A stretch of DNA of 64,000 bases from Leptospiraceae bacterium (GTDB lineage Bacteria; Spirochaetota; Leptospiria; Leptospirales; Leptospiraceae), in the NCBI GenBank assembly GCA_024233835.1, contig JACKPC010000007.1, positions 248,001-312,000 on the forward strand, in the 5' to 3' direction. Position 1 is the first letter of the stretch. Every line of letters begins with the position of its first letter. The notes below the pieces were generated by a model. It was not told the origin of the DNA. It saw only the letters and a list, made by a program, of their open reading frames with translations, and did no database searches. The translations under genes were made by a program, and so were the position numbers. This document shows positions 33,381 to 41,528 of the stretch, one piece after another.

Positions 33381-34589
33381 ATGAATTTTATGATTTCACG
33401 TCCTCCCATGGGAGTCCTATTTCTTTTTTTTATGAGTTTCTTTTTACTTAATAACTGTAAAAACTTCCTGTTAAAAAATGAAAAGTTTATTTCTGACTAT
33501 CCCGTTTATCCAGATAAGTTATCCCTTAAAGCTATTCGTATTTCTCCTCAGAAGGATGAAAAATTTATTGAGGTAAAAGAAGATAAGTCCGGTAAACCTT
33601 ACTTCATTGTAGAAATCAAGGACAAAGAGTCCGGCTTTCATCTTGTAGAGGAAATTCAAAAAGGAAGAATTCTGGAACATTCTCTTATAATTCGTAATTC
33701 TCGTGGAGAAATCCTAATAAAAAAACCTCTCCTGATTCATGAGGTTCAAAAGCAAAATTCCTCATCAAGTCCTCTGAAATTGAGTTTCAGAGATTCAACA
33801 CTTCCTCAGTTAATATCTTTAAAGAAACTTCCGGAGCACGAATCTTTCATAAGTGCCTATATCGAACTGACGTATCTTCAACCCTTCATGGCAGAAGTCT
33901 GTGATAAAAACCGGGATCCAAATGAAACTCCCTGTCCGGATATCCAGACCCAGATCTTTTCCGGTATTCAAAAAGATATTCAGGAAAAGGAAGGAAGCCT
34001 GCAAAAAAAACTGAACCTGTTTGTAGATAAAAACCCCTGGCTTACGAAAGCTACAGAGGAAGAGAAGTTAAAATTTTTAGAAGAGAATATAAAATTAGAA
34101 AATGAAAAAAAGAAAGAATATTATACTTCCAGGATGAGAGTTGATCTGGAACGTTTAAACCCGGCTCCACCTAAAGAAGGGGAAAGCAAACCAGGAGGAC
34201 AGGTTAATTTTCCATCGGGACTACAGGGCTCTCGCTTTTATTATAGAGAATGGAAACTTACCTCGGAACCCAATTTCATAGAACTGAAATTAGCGAAAAA
34301 CATCCTTTCCAGGTTAGAAGCTCAAAAGCCCAAACCACAGGTTGCAACTGCTCCTCCTGTTCAGGATAATGGCGGAACTCCCTATTCGAGAGCCATTACT
34401 CCGAGTCCCTATAAACCGACAAATCAAAAAAGTCAGGCTCCGGCTCATCTTCCGGGCATCGAAACAGGAGAGCGCAAAGTGATTTCTCTGCGTCCTGCCG
34501 GAAGTGCATCTGAAATCAAAATTTCAATTCCGAGAGTGAAGCACCTTGCTCCCTACAAAACCGGAGCCCATTTGAATCAAAAGAAATAA
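33381..34589 (+). CDS. Lipoprotein, hypothetical
   Basis: 402 residues. A hydrophobic segment (MGVLFLFFMSFFLLNNC) with Cys as last residue is a lipobox, so the real start may be ATG 33381 or the in-frame ATG at 33408. The mature part begins with a beta-rich domain (~35-170), then Lys/Glu-rich helices (~200-260), and a Pro-rich low-complexity tail (AQKPKPQVATAPPVQDNGG, TPSPYKPTNQKS). The family is not recognised. It is the first ordinary chromosomal gene after the repeat-rich region. Confidence 0.7.
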   Translation: MNFMISRPPMGVLFLFFMSFFLLNNCKNFLLKNEKFISDYPVYPDKLSLKAIRISPQKDEKFIEVKEDKSGKPYFIVEIKDKESGFHLVEEIQKGRILEHSLIIRNSRGEILIKKPLLIHEVQKQNSSSSPLKLSFRDSTLPQLISLKKLPEHESFISAYIELTYLQPFMAEVCDKNRDPNETPCPDIQTQIFSGIQKDIQEKEGSLQKKLNLFVDKNPWLTKATEEEKLKFLEENIKLENEKKKEYYTSRMRVDLERLNPAPPKEGESKPGGQVNFPSGLQGSRFYYREWKLTSEPNFIELKLAKNILSRLEAQKPKPQVATAPPVQDNGGTPYSRAITPSPYKPTNQKSQAPAHLPGIETGERKVISLRPAGSASEIKISIPRVKHLAPYKTGAHLNQKK

Positions 34590-34654
34590 GGCATACAAAT
34601 TAGAGCCAGTCTATCCAATGGACAAAATAAATTTGAAAAAGGGAAGCAGATAAA

Positions 34655-35506
34655 GTGAATACGAATTGTTATCTCTGTTTAAGCGATAAGTATAGGGAAG
34701 TTTTTAATGAAAATGGAATTCCCATTGTCCGATGCGAGAACTGCGGACATACGTATTCTACCTATGAGCAGGAAGAACATTATGCCGGCTACTGGGATGA
34801 AGGAGAAGATTTCGATCTGGACTGGTGGGATCTGGCTCACAGGCCAATTTATGAACAGTTCAGTTCTACTTTCATTCATAAGAAAGAAGGTCGGCTTCTG
34901 GATGTGGGCTGCGGTCTGGGTTTTTTTGTGAAGCATGTTCGGGAAACCTTTCCCGGCTGGGAAGTGAAAGGATATGAAATGTCTCCGAGGGCAGTAAAAT
35001 TTGCCCGGGAAAAAAATGGGCAGGATACCGTTTTTGAGGGCATGGTTCAATCCAGCGGGATTGAAAAAGGAAGTCTCGATATTATTACTCTCTGGGATGT
35101 GATTGAACACATTCCAAGGCCCCAGTCCTTGCTGAACTACCTGCACAGCCTCTTAAAGCCTGACGGAATCCTCTTTCTACAGACACCTAACTTTCCGATT
35201 CAACTTTTTAAAGCGAGGCTTAAAGTCCTGTTAAAAGGGATGAGGGAAGGAGTGCATTACCTTGAAGCAAAAGACCATATAAATAATTATACCCGGGAAA
35301 GTCTCAGCCACCTGGCCCTGCAATGCGGATTTAAGAGGCCGGAATTTTATGTTTTAAAACCCATTCTCTCGGTTTCCGGAAGTAAAAGCTCTCTGGGTAA
35401 ACTGGCCAAGCTTTCTTTCTATTATATTACCCATTTTCTCTGGGAAGCAAGCTTTCATCATATCAACCTGAATAATACCCTTTTTGCTACCATCAGGAGG
35501 CAGTAG
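34655..35506 (+). CDS. Class I SAM-dependent methyltransferase with zinc ribbon
   Basis: 283 residues starting at GTG 34655. Two CxxC pairs at the N-terminus (CYLCLSD, CENCGHTYS) form a zinc ribbon. The Rossmann methyltransferase core follows: RLLDVGCGLGFFVKHV (motif I, ~80-95), VKGYEMSPRAVKFA, then LDIITLWDVIEHIPRP (motif IV). Similar proteins methylate sugars or lipids in surface polysaccharide pathways; the substrate here is unknown. It is directly followed by a hydrolase gene and likely shares its transcript. Confidence 0.82.
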   Translation: MNTNCYLCLSDKYREVFNENGIPIVRCENCGHTYSTYEQEEHYAGYWDEGEDFDLDWWDLAHRPIYEQFSSTFIHKKEGRLLDVGCGLGFFVKHVRETFPGWEVKGYEMSPRAVKFAREKNGQDTVFEGMVQSSGIEKGSLDIITLWDVIEHIPRPQSLLNYLHSLLKPDGILFLQTPNFPIQLFKARLKVLLKGMREGVHYLEAKDHINNYTRESLSHLALQCGFKRPEFYVLKPILSVSGSKSSLGKLAKLSFYYITHFLWEASFHHINLNNTLFATIRRQ

Positions 35507-36445
35507 ATGAAAAAATGGAAATGGATAGTATTTATTGTTCTTTTCCTGATACTTCTATTTCCTTTGTTCTCCGGGATTTATTTAGCTTCTTTAGTCACCC
35601 GTCCTCCCTGGTACCATCCGGGCCTGGGAAAAGAATGCTCTTCCGAACAAATCCAATCTGCTCCCAAACTCTGTATTTCAAATCCTGAGTTGGCCTTAGA
35701 AATCCCCTTTGAGCCGATTCGTATCCCTTACAGGGATTCCTTCCTCAGAGGCTGGTTTTTTCCCAAAGAAAAGGGTTCCGAACATTTATTTCTCTTTGTT
35801 CATGGAGCGGGTGGAGACCGCAGAAACGGCTATAAATACGTATCTACCTTTTTGAAGGCAGGTTATTCCGTATTGTTATACGACTCTCCCAATCATGGCG
35901 AATCTTATAACGATGGAAAAGGTATTTCCTATGGGTTCAAAGAAAAAGAAGGCTTTTTAAAGGTTTTATCTTTCGCAGAGAAAAAAGCAAAAAATATCTA
36001 TGTATTTGCTTCTTCTGCCGGAACTTCAGCCGTCCTGTTAAGCCATAAAGACTGGAAGGGTAGAGTAAAAGCTCTTGTCCTCGAAAACCCCTTTTTTAGC
36101 CTGAAACGATTAATCGAAGAAAATCCTACAGCAAAAAAACTACCTTATTTTCTTCTGAGATTGAGTTATTTTTGGATGCAAGTATATAATGAATTTGAAC
36201 CGGGAATGATTCAACCCGGGGAAAACTTAAAAGACTTTCCGGAAATTCCCGTTCTTGTGAGTCATGGAACGGAGGATAAGACAATACCCTTCCAGCACGG
36301 TCTGGATATTTTTCAGGCTCTACCTATCAAGGAAAAAACCTTTTATAAGGCGGAAGGTGCCGGGCATTGCCGGATATGGAACCATCAAAAAAAGGCTTAT
36401 GCCGAACAAATTTCAAAAACCTTTACAAGAGCCCTTTACGAATGA
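35507..36445 (+). CDS. Membrane-anchored alpha/beta hydrolase
   Basis: 312 residues with an N-terminal transmembrane anchor (WIVFIVLFLILLFPLFSGIY). The alpha/beta-hydrolase fold shows LFLFVHGAGGDRRNG (oxyanion region), YDSPNHGESYND, nucleophile elbow FASSAGTSA with the second Ser in an A-S-S-A-G variant of GxSxG, the acid at HGTEDKTIP and the histidine at GAGHCRIW. It resembles BEM46/YqkD-type serine hydrolases. The catalytic domain is probably on the outer face of the inner membrane. Starts right after the methyltransferase stop. Confidence 0.82.
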   Translation: MKKWKWIVFIVLFLILLFPLFSGIYLASLVTRPPWYHPGLGKECSSEQIQSAPKLCISNPELALEIPFEPIRIPYRDSFLRGWFFPKEKGSEHLFLFVHGAGGDRRNGYKYVSTFLKAGYSVLLYDSPNHGESYNDGKGISYGFKEKEGFLKVLSFAEKKAKNIYVFASSAGTSAVLLSHKDWKGRVKALVLENPFFSLKRLIEENPTAKKLPYFLLRLSYFWMQVYNEFEPGMIQPGENLKDFPEIPVLVSHGTEDKTIPFQHGLDIFQALPIKEKTFYKAEGAGHCRIWNHQKKAYAEQISKTFTRALYE

Positions 36446-37740
36446 ATGCACGAATATCCTATACCGTTTACGCAACCTTACCTGAAATTATTGAAGAAGT
36501 TAAAAGAAGTGAAGAATTTTCCGAAACGGATGAATACCAGTACTGTTCGGAGATTTTTGAAGAACTGGAGACAGCTGTAGATTTCTTAACCTACGGACAA
36601 TCAACCAGTCGCATTTTTCTTTTAGAATACGATGAAGAAGGGGAACGAATTAAAGAAACGATTCGAAAAATTCATGACGACCCCTGGCTACACGGTACAG
36701 TCATTATCATTCTGGCAAAAACCTTAAATCGCCGGGAAATGAATAGCCTTCTGGAATTGGGGGTTGCTGATATTATTTTTTGCAAGGAAATTCTCTATAA
36801 ACTTCCTACTGTAATCAAGGTAATCGCAAAAAATTTTTCTATTTTTGAATCCGAACAGTTTCTTCTGGAAAATACCCTGCATGAAAAAGGAAAAATTATC
36901 CTTCCGAATCTACCTTCTCAAATTCCGGAAGTCACAAACCAGATTATCGAACTCTGCTATACAGCAGGTTTTCGGAACCTTGAGAGTTATACCAGGATTT
37001 CTATCTGTCTACATGAGATGATTACCAACTCGGTTGAGCATGGAAATTGTAAACTCGGCTATGAAACCAAGACCAGACTTCTCGACGAAAGAGGCAGTAT
37101 TTCCGGTTATCTCAAGCAACTCACTGAACTACCGGAAAATAAAGACAAAAAGGTTCTGATATACTATGATATTAATGCAAAAAGAGCTGTTTTTACGATA
37201 GCTGATGAAGGGGATGGGTTTTCAGTTGACAAACTTCCCAGTCCAACTTCTGAAGCCAGCCTGCTTTTAACGCATGGACGCGGGATTTTAATGACCCGTA
37301 ATTTTGTAGACCGGATGAAATATAATAGAAAAGGGAACCGGGTCAGCCTTCTTTTTCATAACCAGAACCGCTTTTATCGGAGAGAGAATGAGCTGGTTAA
37401 ACTCGGAAATGGGAAATTCATCCATTTAAAACCCGGAGAACTTCTTTTCGAAGCCGGTTCAGAGAGCGACTTTTTTTACTATATCATAAGCGGAAGACTC
37501 GGAGTTTATGTAAACGAGAAGGAAATCGCCCTGCTCGGTCCGGAAGATGTTTTTATTGGAGAAATGGCCTTTTTACACCATAATAAAAGAACGGGAACAG
37601 TGAGAGCCAAAACCCACTCTACTCTCGTTCCTATTTCTCGAACCGGTTTTATCACTATGATTAAAAAATATCCTTATGCCGGTGTATTTCTGGCGAGACT
37701 TCTCACCAAAAGGCTTATTTTAAGAAACCAGGCCCTGTAG
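36442..37740 (+). CDS. Receiver-like / HATPase / cyclic-nucleotide-binding regulator
   Basis: 432 residues from ATG 36442, which overlaps the hydrolase stop (ATGA). Three parts: a receiver-like domain (~1-130; TVIIILAKTLNRREM and GVADIIF resemble response-regulator strands, no clear phospho-Asp); an RsbW/SpoIIAB-like ATPase (~165-308; HEMITNSVEHGN, IADEGDGFSVD, HGRGILMTRNFVD); and a cNMP-binding domain (~318-432; GELLFEAGSESDFFYYI, VFIGEMAFLHHNKRTGTV). This suggests an anti-sigma-like kinase tuned by cAMP or cGMP. The 42404 gene encodes a nucleotide cyclase. Confidence 0.8.
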   Translation: MNARISYTVYATLPEIIEEVKRSEEFSETDEYQYCSEIFEELETAVDFLTYGQSTSRIFLLEYDEEGERIKETIRKIHDDPWLHGTVIIILAKTLNRREMNSLLELGVADIIFCKEILYKLPTVIKVIAKNFSIFESEQFLLENTLHEKGKIILPNLPSQIPEVTNQIIELCYTAGFRNLESYTRISICLHEMITNSVEHGNCKLGYETKTRLLDERGSISGYLKQLTELPENKDKKVLIYYDINAKRAVFTIADEGDGFSVDKLPSPTSEASLLLTHGRGILMTRNFVDRMKYNRKGNRVSLLFHNQNRFYRRENELVKLGNGKFIHLKPGELLFEAGSESDFFYYIISGRLGVYVNEKEIALLGPEDVFIGEMAFLHHNKRTGTVRAKTHSTLVPISRTGFITMIKKYPYAGVFLARLLTKRLILRNQAL

Positions 37741-37838
37741 AAAAGCGGATTCTGAGGAAAATATTTCGGGCAATTGTTTTTAAATAGACAAGGCAATGCT
37801 TCAAATCGAACATGTTCAAAAAAAGAACAGGTTAAAGA

Positions 37839-38198
37839 ATGATACTTGAAGGTTTAGACCATATAAGCGTTGCCGTTACCGATCTACAGAGATCCATAGC
37901 GTTTTACACAGATGTTTTTGATTTTGAAGAACTGGAAAAAGATGATACGAATAGCTTTCTCTCCTTCGGACCATTCAAGATAAAACTCGTGAAAACAGAA
38001 AAGGTAGAAAACCACCTGACCGCAATGGGACAACCTGTCATGAGTTTTGGAATGGACGTAGACGATTTTACAGAAGCCATTCAGGAGCTGGAAGTGAGAG
38101 GTTTAAAAATTTTTGAAGGTCCGGAAGTGTCCGGAGAAGGAGAATACCTGCTGTTTGGAGATCCTGATAACAACCTCATAGAAATCTTTTACAACTGA
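37839..38198 (+). CDS. VOC/glyoxalase-family protein
   Basis: 119 residues. It has two beta-alpha-beta-beta-beta modules with EGLDHISVAVTDLQRSIAFY at the start and EGEYLLFGDPDNNLIEIFYN at the end. Candidate metal ligands are His8 and the C-terminal Glu of IEIF, as in glyoxalase I and dioxygenase folds. The substrate cannot be told from sequence. It ends in a strong terminator shared with the prfB leader. Confidence 0.8.
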   Translation: MILEGLDHISVAVTDLQRSIAFYTDVFDFEELEKDDTNSFLSFGPFKIKLVKTEKVENHLTAMGQPVMSFGMDVDDFTEAIQELEVRGLKIFEGPEVSGEGEYLLFGDPDNNLIEIFYN

Positions 38199-38210
38199 AG
38201 TATTTTAAAA

Positions 38211-38260
38211 AACAAGCCCTATCGGATTTCTGAATAACCGAATGAAAGCTTGTTTTTTTA
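38211..38260 (+). terminator. Rho-independent terminator after VOC gene
   Basis: AACAAGC at 38211-38217 pairs with GCTTGTT at 38248-38254, with an inner TCGG/CCGA pair, followed by a T run. It sits between the VOC gene and prfB, only 17 nt before the prfB start, so it could also be an attenuator for prfB. Confidence 0.7.
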
Positions 38261-38276
38261 TTTTAAGGTATATAAT

Positions 38277-39380
38277 ATGGAAATCAGACCGGCTAAAGAA
38301 CTTATTAAACTTTCTAAAGAAATCTTAGAAAACTTCCAGAAAAGGTGGAAAAGCCTGAATCTTCAGACTGACTATGACAGAATGCTTTCGTACGAAGAAC
38401 AGGCCAAAGATCCCGCTCTCTGGGAGAACTCGGAGAAAGCCCTACAGGTGACAAAGACTAAGACCGAATTGGAAAGGAAATTGGCTCCCTGGCTCGAAAT
38501 CCGCCAGGAAATCCATGATTTCCCCGATCTGGTAGAAATGACCCTTGAAGAAGAAGGAGAAGCCGGACTTGAACATTTAAACCGGGATTATGAAAGACTT
38601 TCGGAAAAATTAGAAGATCTGGAGCTGTTGGGTGCTTTAAACGGACCGGATGATAGCCGGGGAGCTTTTTTTAACATCCATCCGGGAGCCGGTGGAACCG
38701 AAAGTCAGGATTGGGCCGAGATGCTATTTCGAATGTACAGCCGTTATTTTCAGAAGAAAGGCTATAAGTTTGATATTATTGACTATCAGGAAGGGGAAGA
38801 AGCTGGAATTAAAAACGTAACCCTTTATGTCCAGGGAGACTATGCCTTTGGATACTTAAAAGGTGAGAATGGAATCCACCGTCTGGTACGAATTTCTCCA
38901 TTTGACTCTAATAAACGCCGACACACTTCTTTTACCGCGGTTCATGTAACCCCCGATGTAGACGAGGAAATTGATATCGAAATTGATGAAAAAGACCTAA
39001 AAATCGATACCTATCGCTCTTCCGGTGCAGGAGGACAGCACGTCAATACTACCGACTCGGCTGTGAGAATTACCCACCTTCCCACCAATATTATCGTACA
39101 GTGCCAGAATGAACGTTCCCAGATTAAGAACCGGGCCACTGCTATGAAAATGTTGAAAGCCAAACTCTATGAAATGGAAAAAGAAAAAGCCGAAGAAGAA
39201 CTCCAAAAAAAATCAGGGGAGAAAAAAGACATCGCCTGGGGTTCCCAGATCCGCAGCTACGTGTTTCATCCCTATAACCTGATAAAAGACCATCGTACCG
39301 AATTCGAAACTGCCAATATTAGTCCGGTCATGGATGGAGAATTGGAGCCTTTTATTATGGCTTATCTCAAATCTCTCTAA
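38277..39380 (+). CDS. prfB: Peptide chain release factor 2
   Basis: 367 residues from ATG 38277 (MEIRPAKELIKLSKEILENF), with AAGG at 38265-38268 upstream; a longer start nine codons earlier lies in the terminator. RF2 hallmarks: the SPF tripeptide for stop-codon reading in RISPFDSNKRRHTSF, the peptidyl-hydrolysis GGQ in RSSGAGGQHVNTTDSAVR, and the C-terminal DLIKDHRTE-like block (YNLIKDHRTEFE). The common in-frame UGA of the prfB autoregulatory frameshift (CUUUGA) is absent, so this prfB is read without frameshifting. Confidence 0.95.
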   Translation: MEIRPAKELIKLSKEILENFQKRWKSLNLQTDYDRMLSYEEQAKDPALWENSEKALQVTKTKTELERKLAPWLEIRQEIHDFPDLVEMTLEEEGEAGLEHLNRDYERLSEKLEDLELLGALNGPDDSRGAFFNIHPGAGGTESQDWAEMLFRMYSRYFQKKGYKFDIIDYQEGEEAGIKNVTLYVQGDYAFGYLKGENGIHRLVRISPFDSNKRRHTSFTAVHVTPDVDEEIDIEIDEKDLKIDTYRSSGAGGQHVNTTDSAVRITHLPTNIIVQCQNERSQIKNRATAMKMLKAKLYEMEKEKAEEELQKKSGEKKDIAWGSQIRSYVFHPYNLIKDHRTEFETANISPVMDGELEPFIMAYLKSL

Positions 39381-39438
39381 AAAAAAGAAGAATTTTATTT
39401 GCCTCTGTGTATCTATTGCCTATAGACCGGAGGAATTC

Positions 39439-39891
39439 ATGAACTCTTTATACTTATTTATCAGATTATATCTGGTACTACTTTTTCTCTTTCAGTGCAG
39501 CGCCCAGCCAAAAACTGCGTTTACAGCTTCTACTCCTTTCCGAGAAAGACAAATCCAGATTGTTCCCAAAAAAAAAGAAGTTATTTATTACCGCTTTGCT
39601 CCGAGTCTCGAAGAGGTAGATCCGGAGAAAGTAGCAACGTTTAAAACGGATTCCTTGAAACCGGAGATAATAAATCTATTAAACCAGATTTTGCAGAAAA
39701 ATGAGCCCGCCTACGGAAAAGAAAAAGCCAAGCGTTGCCTACCCGTATTTACCTCTGCCATAAAAAATAAAGAGGAAGTTTATTTTTTAAGTTTTTCCTG
39801 TGCTATTTTAAAAGTGAAAGGAGAAAATTTATATTTGAATTTTGATAGCGAAAAAGCTTCTCTGGAAACAAGTCTAAATTCCCTGAACTGA
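39439..39891 (+). CDS. Small lipoprotein, hypothetical
   Basis: 150 residues from ATG 39439, chosen because GGAGGAATTC lies just upstream; a longer frame starts inside prfB. The N-terminus NSLYLFIRLYLVLLFLFQC ends in a lipobox Cys. The mature part (~130 residues) is mixed alpha/beta with two cysteines (RCLPVFTSAIKNKEE; FLSFSCAILKVKG). Not recognised. It leads a run of five plus-strand genes for exported proteins. Confidence 0.65.
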   Translation: MNSLYLFIRLYLVLLFLFQCSAQPKTAFTASTPFRERQIQIVPKKKEVIYYRFAPSLEEVDPEKVATFKTDSLKPEIINLLNQILQKNEPAYGKEKAKRCLPVFTSAIKNKEEVYFLSFSCAILKVKGENLYLNFDSEKASLETSLNSLN

Positions 39892-39898
39892 GGTCGTC

Positions 39899-40825
39899 AT
39901 GCGCTTTCTTTTGCTATTTTTTTTCTTTTGCATACAAATTTTTGCTGAAAAACCTGTTGTCGGAATCTTTCCCTTTGAAGGAGGAGGTAAAGATGAGGGT
40001 AAAAAAGCAGCTTCCCTTTTAACTTCCCAACTGGCTTCGTACCGTAAATACAGGCTGGTGGAAAAATCTCAACTGAACAAGGCCCTTGACGAAGTAAAAA
40101 ACGCACAGACAGGTCTTTATGAAAATGAAGCCTACTTGCAAGCAGGAAAGCTACTTGGTTCTACCCATATTCTTATTGGTGATATTGTAAAAGAAACTTC
40201 TTCTAAAAAAACAGTTTATACGATAGCAGCAAGGTTGATGAAAACAGAAAGCGGACTCATTATAGGTGGAAAAACAATTCAGGATAGTTCCTTTGCATCG
40301 GCGATAAAAAAACTGTCTTATTCGATGAATGAACTTCTGAGTATTCTCGATTCTATGGATAACCCTGATAGTCCTTTTCTTATTCGTTTGAAGCTGGATA
40401 AGAAAAATTATAAAATCAATGATAAGATTCAACTTGAGTTTATGGTGGAGTCTAAAGATGAAAGCCTTAAAGAGTGTTATTTAAAACTTTATTCAGTAGA
40501 TACGAAAGGTCAGATTATCCAGATTTATCCCAACAAATTCACAAAGAATAAAAAAATAAGTCTCGGTAAGCTATACCGTTTCCCGGAAAACGATGATGAT
40601 TTCGATTGGATTATAAATGGAGAACCGGGCTTTGAACATATACAGGCCATCGCCACTTCAGATGAATCAGAACCTTTACCGAGAAAACATCCCGGTAGGA
40701 ACGAAGTCTTCCGGTCTATAGGTAGAGAAAATTCGGCTTTATACAGAGGGATTTCTGTAAAAGTAAAAGATAAGAAGCTAAAAGGTTTTAGCTCGGAAAG
40801 AATTTCTTTCCAAATCATAAAATAA
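39899..40825 (+). CDS. CsgG/TolB-N-like secreted protein with DUF4384-like domain
   Basis: 308 residues with a signal peptide (MRFLLLFFFFCIQIFAEKP). The first domain (~20-145) has the CsgG/TolB-N pattern: VVGIFPFEGGGKDEGKKAAS, YRLVEKSQLNKALDEV, GKLLGSTHILIGDIV. The second (~165-300) resembles DUF4384 (FLIRLKLDKKNYKINDKIQL, QIIQIYPNKFTKNKKIS), found in surface and transport proteins. The protein is probably periplasmic. It is followed three bases later by the barnase-like gene. Confidence 0.7.
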   Translation: MRFLLLFFFFCIQIFAEKPVVGIFPFEGGGKDEGKKAASLLTSQLASYRKYRLVEKSQLNKALDEVKNAQTGLYENEAYLQAGKLLGSTHILIGDIVKETSSKKTVYTIAARLMKTESGLIIGGKTIQDSSFASAIKKLSYSMNELLSILDSMDNPDSPFLIRLKLDKKNYKINDKIQLEFMVESKDESLKECYLKLYSVDTKGQIIQIYPNKFTKNKKISLGKLYRFPENDDDFDWIINGEPGFEHIQAIATSDESEPLPRKHPGRNEVFRSIGRENSALYRGISVKVKDKKLKGFSSERISFQIIK

Positions 40826-40827
40826 GG

Positions 40828-41259
40828 ATGATACAAAACATGAAAAAACTTAGCCTTTTTTTACTCTTTTTTTTAGCTACATTTTCGTTAGCTTCAAAAG
40901 ATGTAAGGTTACCCAGTTCATTCCAGGAAGTTAGTTCCTATTTAAAAGTGAATAAGAAGCTTCCTTCGAATTATATTAGAAAAAGTGAAGCAAGCCGCAG
41001 GGGTTGGAATCCAAGAAAGGGAAACCTCTGGACCGTGTTGCCCGGAAAAAGTATCGGAGGAGATTATTTTGGAAACAGGGAAGGAAAATTGCCTCGAAAT
41101 AAATGCGGAAACAGAACCCGGTGGTATGAAGCTGATATCGATTATAAGGGTGGAACAAGGGGAGCAAAACGAATCGTCTTTTGTCTTACTCAGGGGAATA
41201 AAAATGTGTATATTTATAAAACAGAAAACCACTATAAAACGTTTGAGGAAATCCGATGA
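40828..41259 (+). CDS. Secreted barnase-type ribonuclease
   Basis: 143 residues (or 139 from the in-frame ATG 40840, better spaced from AAGGAT). A signal peptide (LSLFLLFFLATFSLASKD) precedes a full barnase-fold domain: LPSNYIRKSEASRRGWNP, GNLWTVLPGKSIGGDYFGNR, EGKLP, then WYEADIDY and KTENHYKTFEEI. The catalytic triad of the family is kept: Glu101, Arg115 and His135. Barnases are secreted guanyl-preferring RNases that kill cells if not inhibited. The gene overlaps the barstar gene by 4 nt. Confidence 0.93.
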   Translation: MIQNMKKLSLFLLFFLATFSLASKDVRLPSSFQEVSSYLKVNKKLPSNYIRKSEASRRGWNPRKGNLWTVLPGKSIGGDYFGNREGKLPRNKCGNRTRWYEADIDYKGGTRGAKRIVFCLTQGNKNVYIYKTENHYKTFEEIR

Positions 41260-41528
41260 AACAATATTCCCTGAATACGGCTTCTATTCGTTCTATTGAT
41301 GAATTACATAAGTCTATAGCTACGGCGTTTAGCTTTCCTTCTTATTATGGAAAAAATTTGGATGCTCTCTGGGATTGTTTACGCGATATTGAACTTCCGG
41401 CTACTTTAAGCTGGTCCGGTTACGGAGAATCGAAGAATAAGTTAGGAAATAAAGTTAAAGAAATTCGAAGAGTGTTTGAAGATTTCGAAGAAGAAGAAAG
41501 TGAATTTTCTCTGAATGTTTTATCTTAA
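41256..41528 (+). CDS. Barstar-family ribonuclease inhibitor
   Basis: 90 residues, the standard barstar length. Motifs: SIRSIDELHKSIATAF, SFPSYYGKNLDALWDCLRDI (the FPxYYGxNLDALWD block whose Asp blocks the barnase active site) and EIRRVFEDFEEEE. It is cytoplasmic and made from the same message as the RNase (ATGA overlap), so it protects the producer. Stop TAA at 41526-41528 overlaps the start region of the next gene. Confidence 0.95.
   Translation: MKQYSLNTASIRSIDELHKSIATAFSFPSYYGKNLDALWDCLRDIELPATLSWSGYGESKNKLGNKVKEIRRVFEDFEEEESEFSLNVLS

Noticed and set aside
34679..35146. 155-codon minus-strand ORF
   Set aside because: It lies fully antisense to the methyltransferase gene and its content mirrors that gene's codon pattern.
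38277..38400. Programmed +1 frameshift in prfB
   Set aside because: No CTTTGA or other in-frame stop occurs near codon 25; the frame is continuous from ATG 38277.
40525..41232. Several minus-strand ORFs of ~100 codons under the CsgG-like and barnase genes
   Set aside because: Antisense shadows of well-supported genes with no family resemblance.
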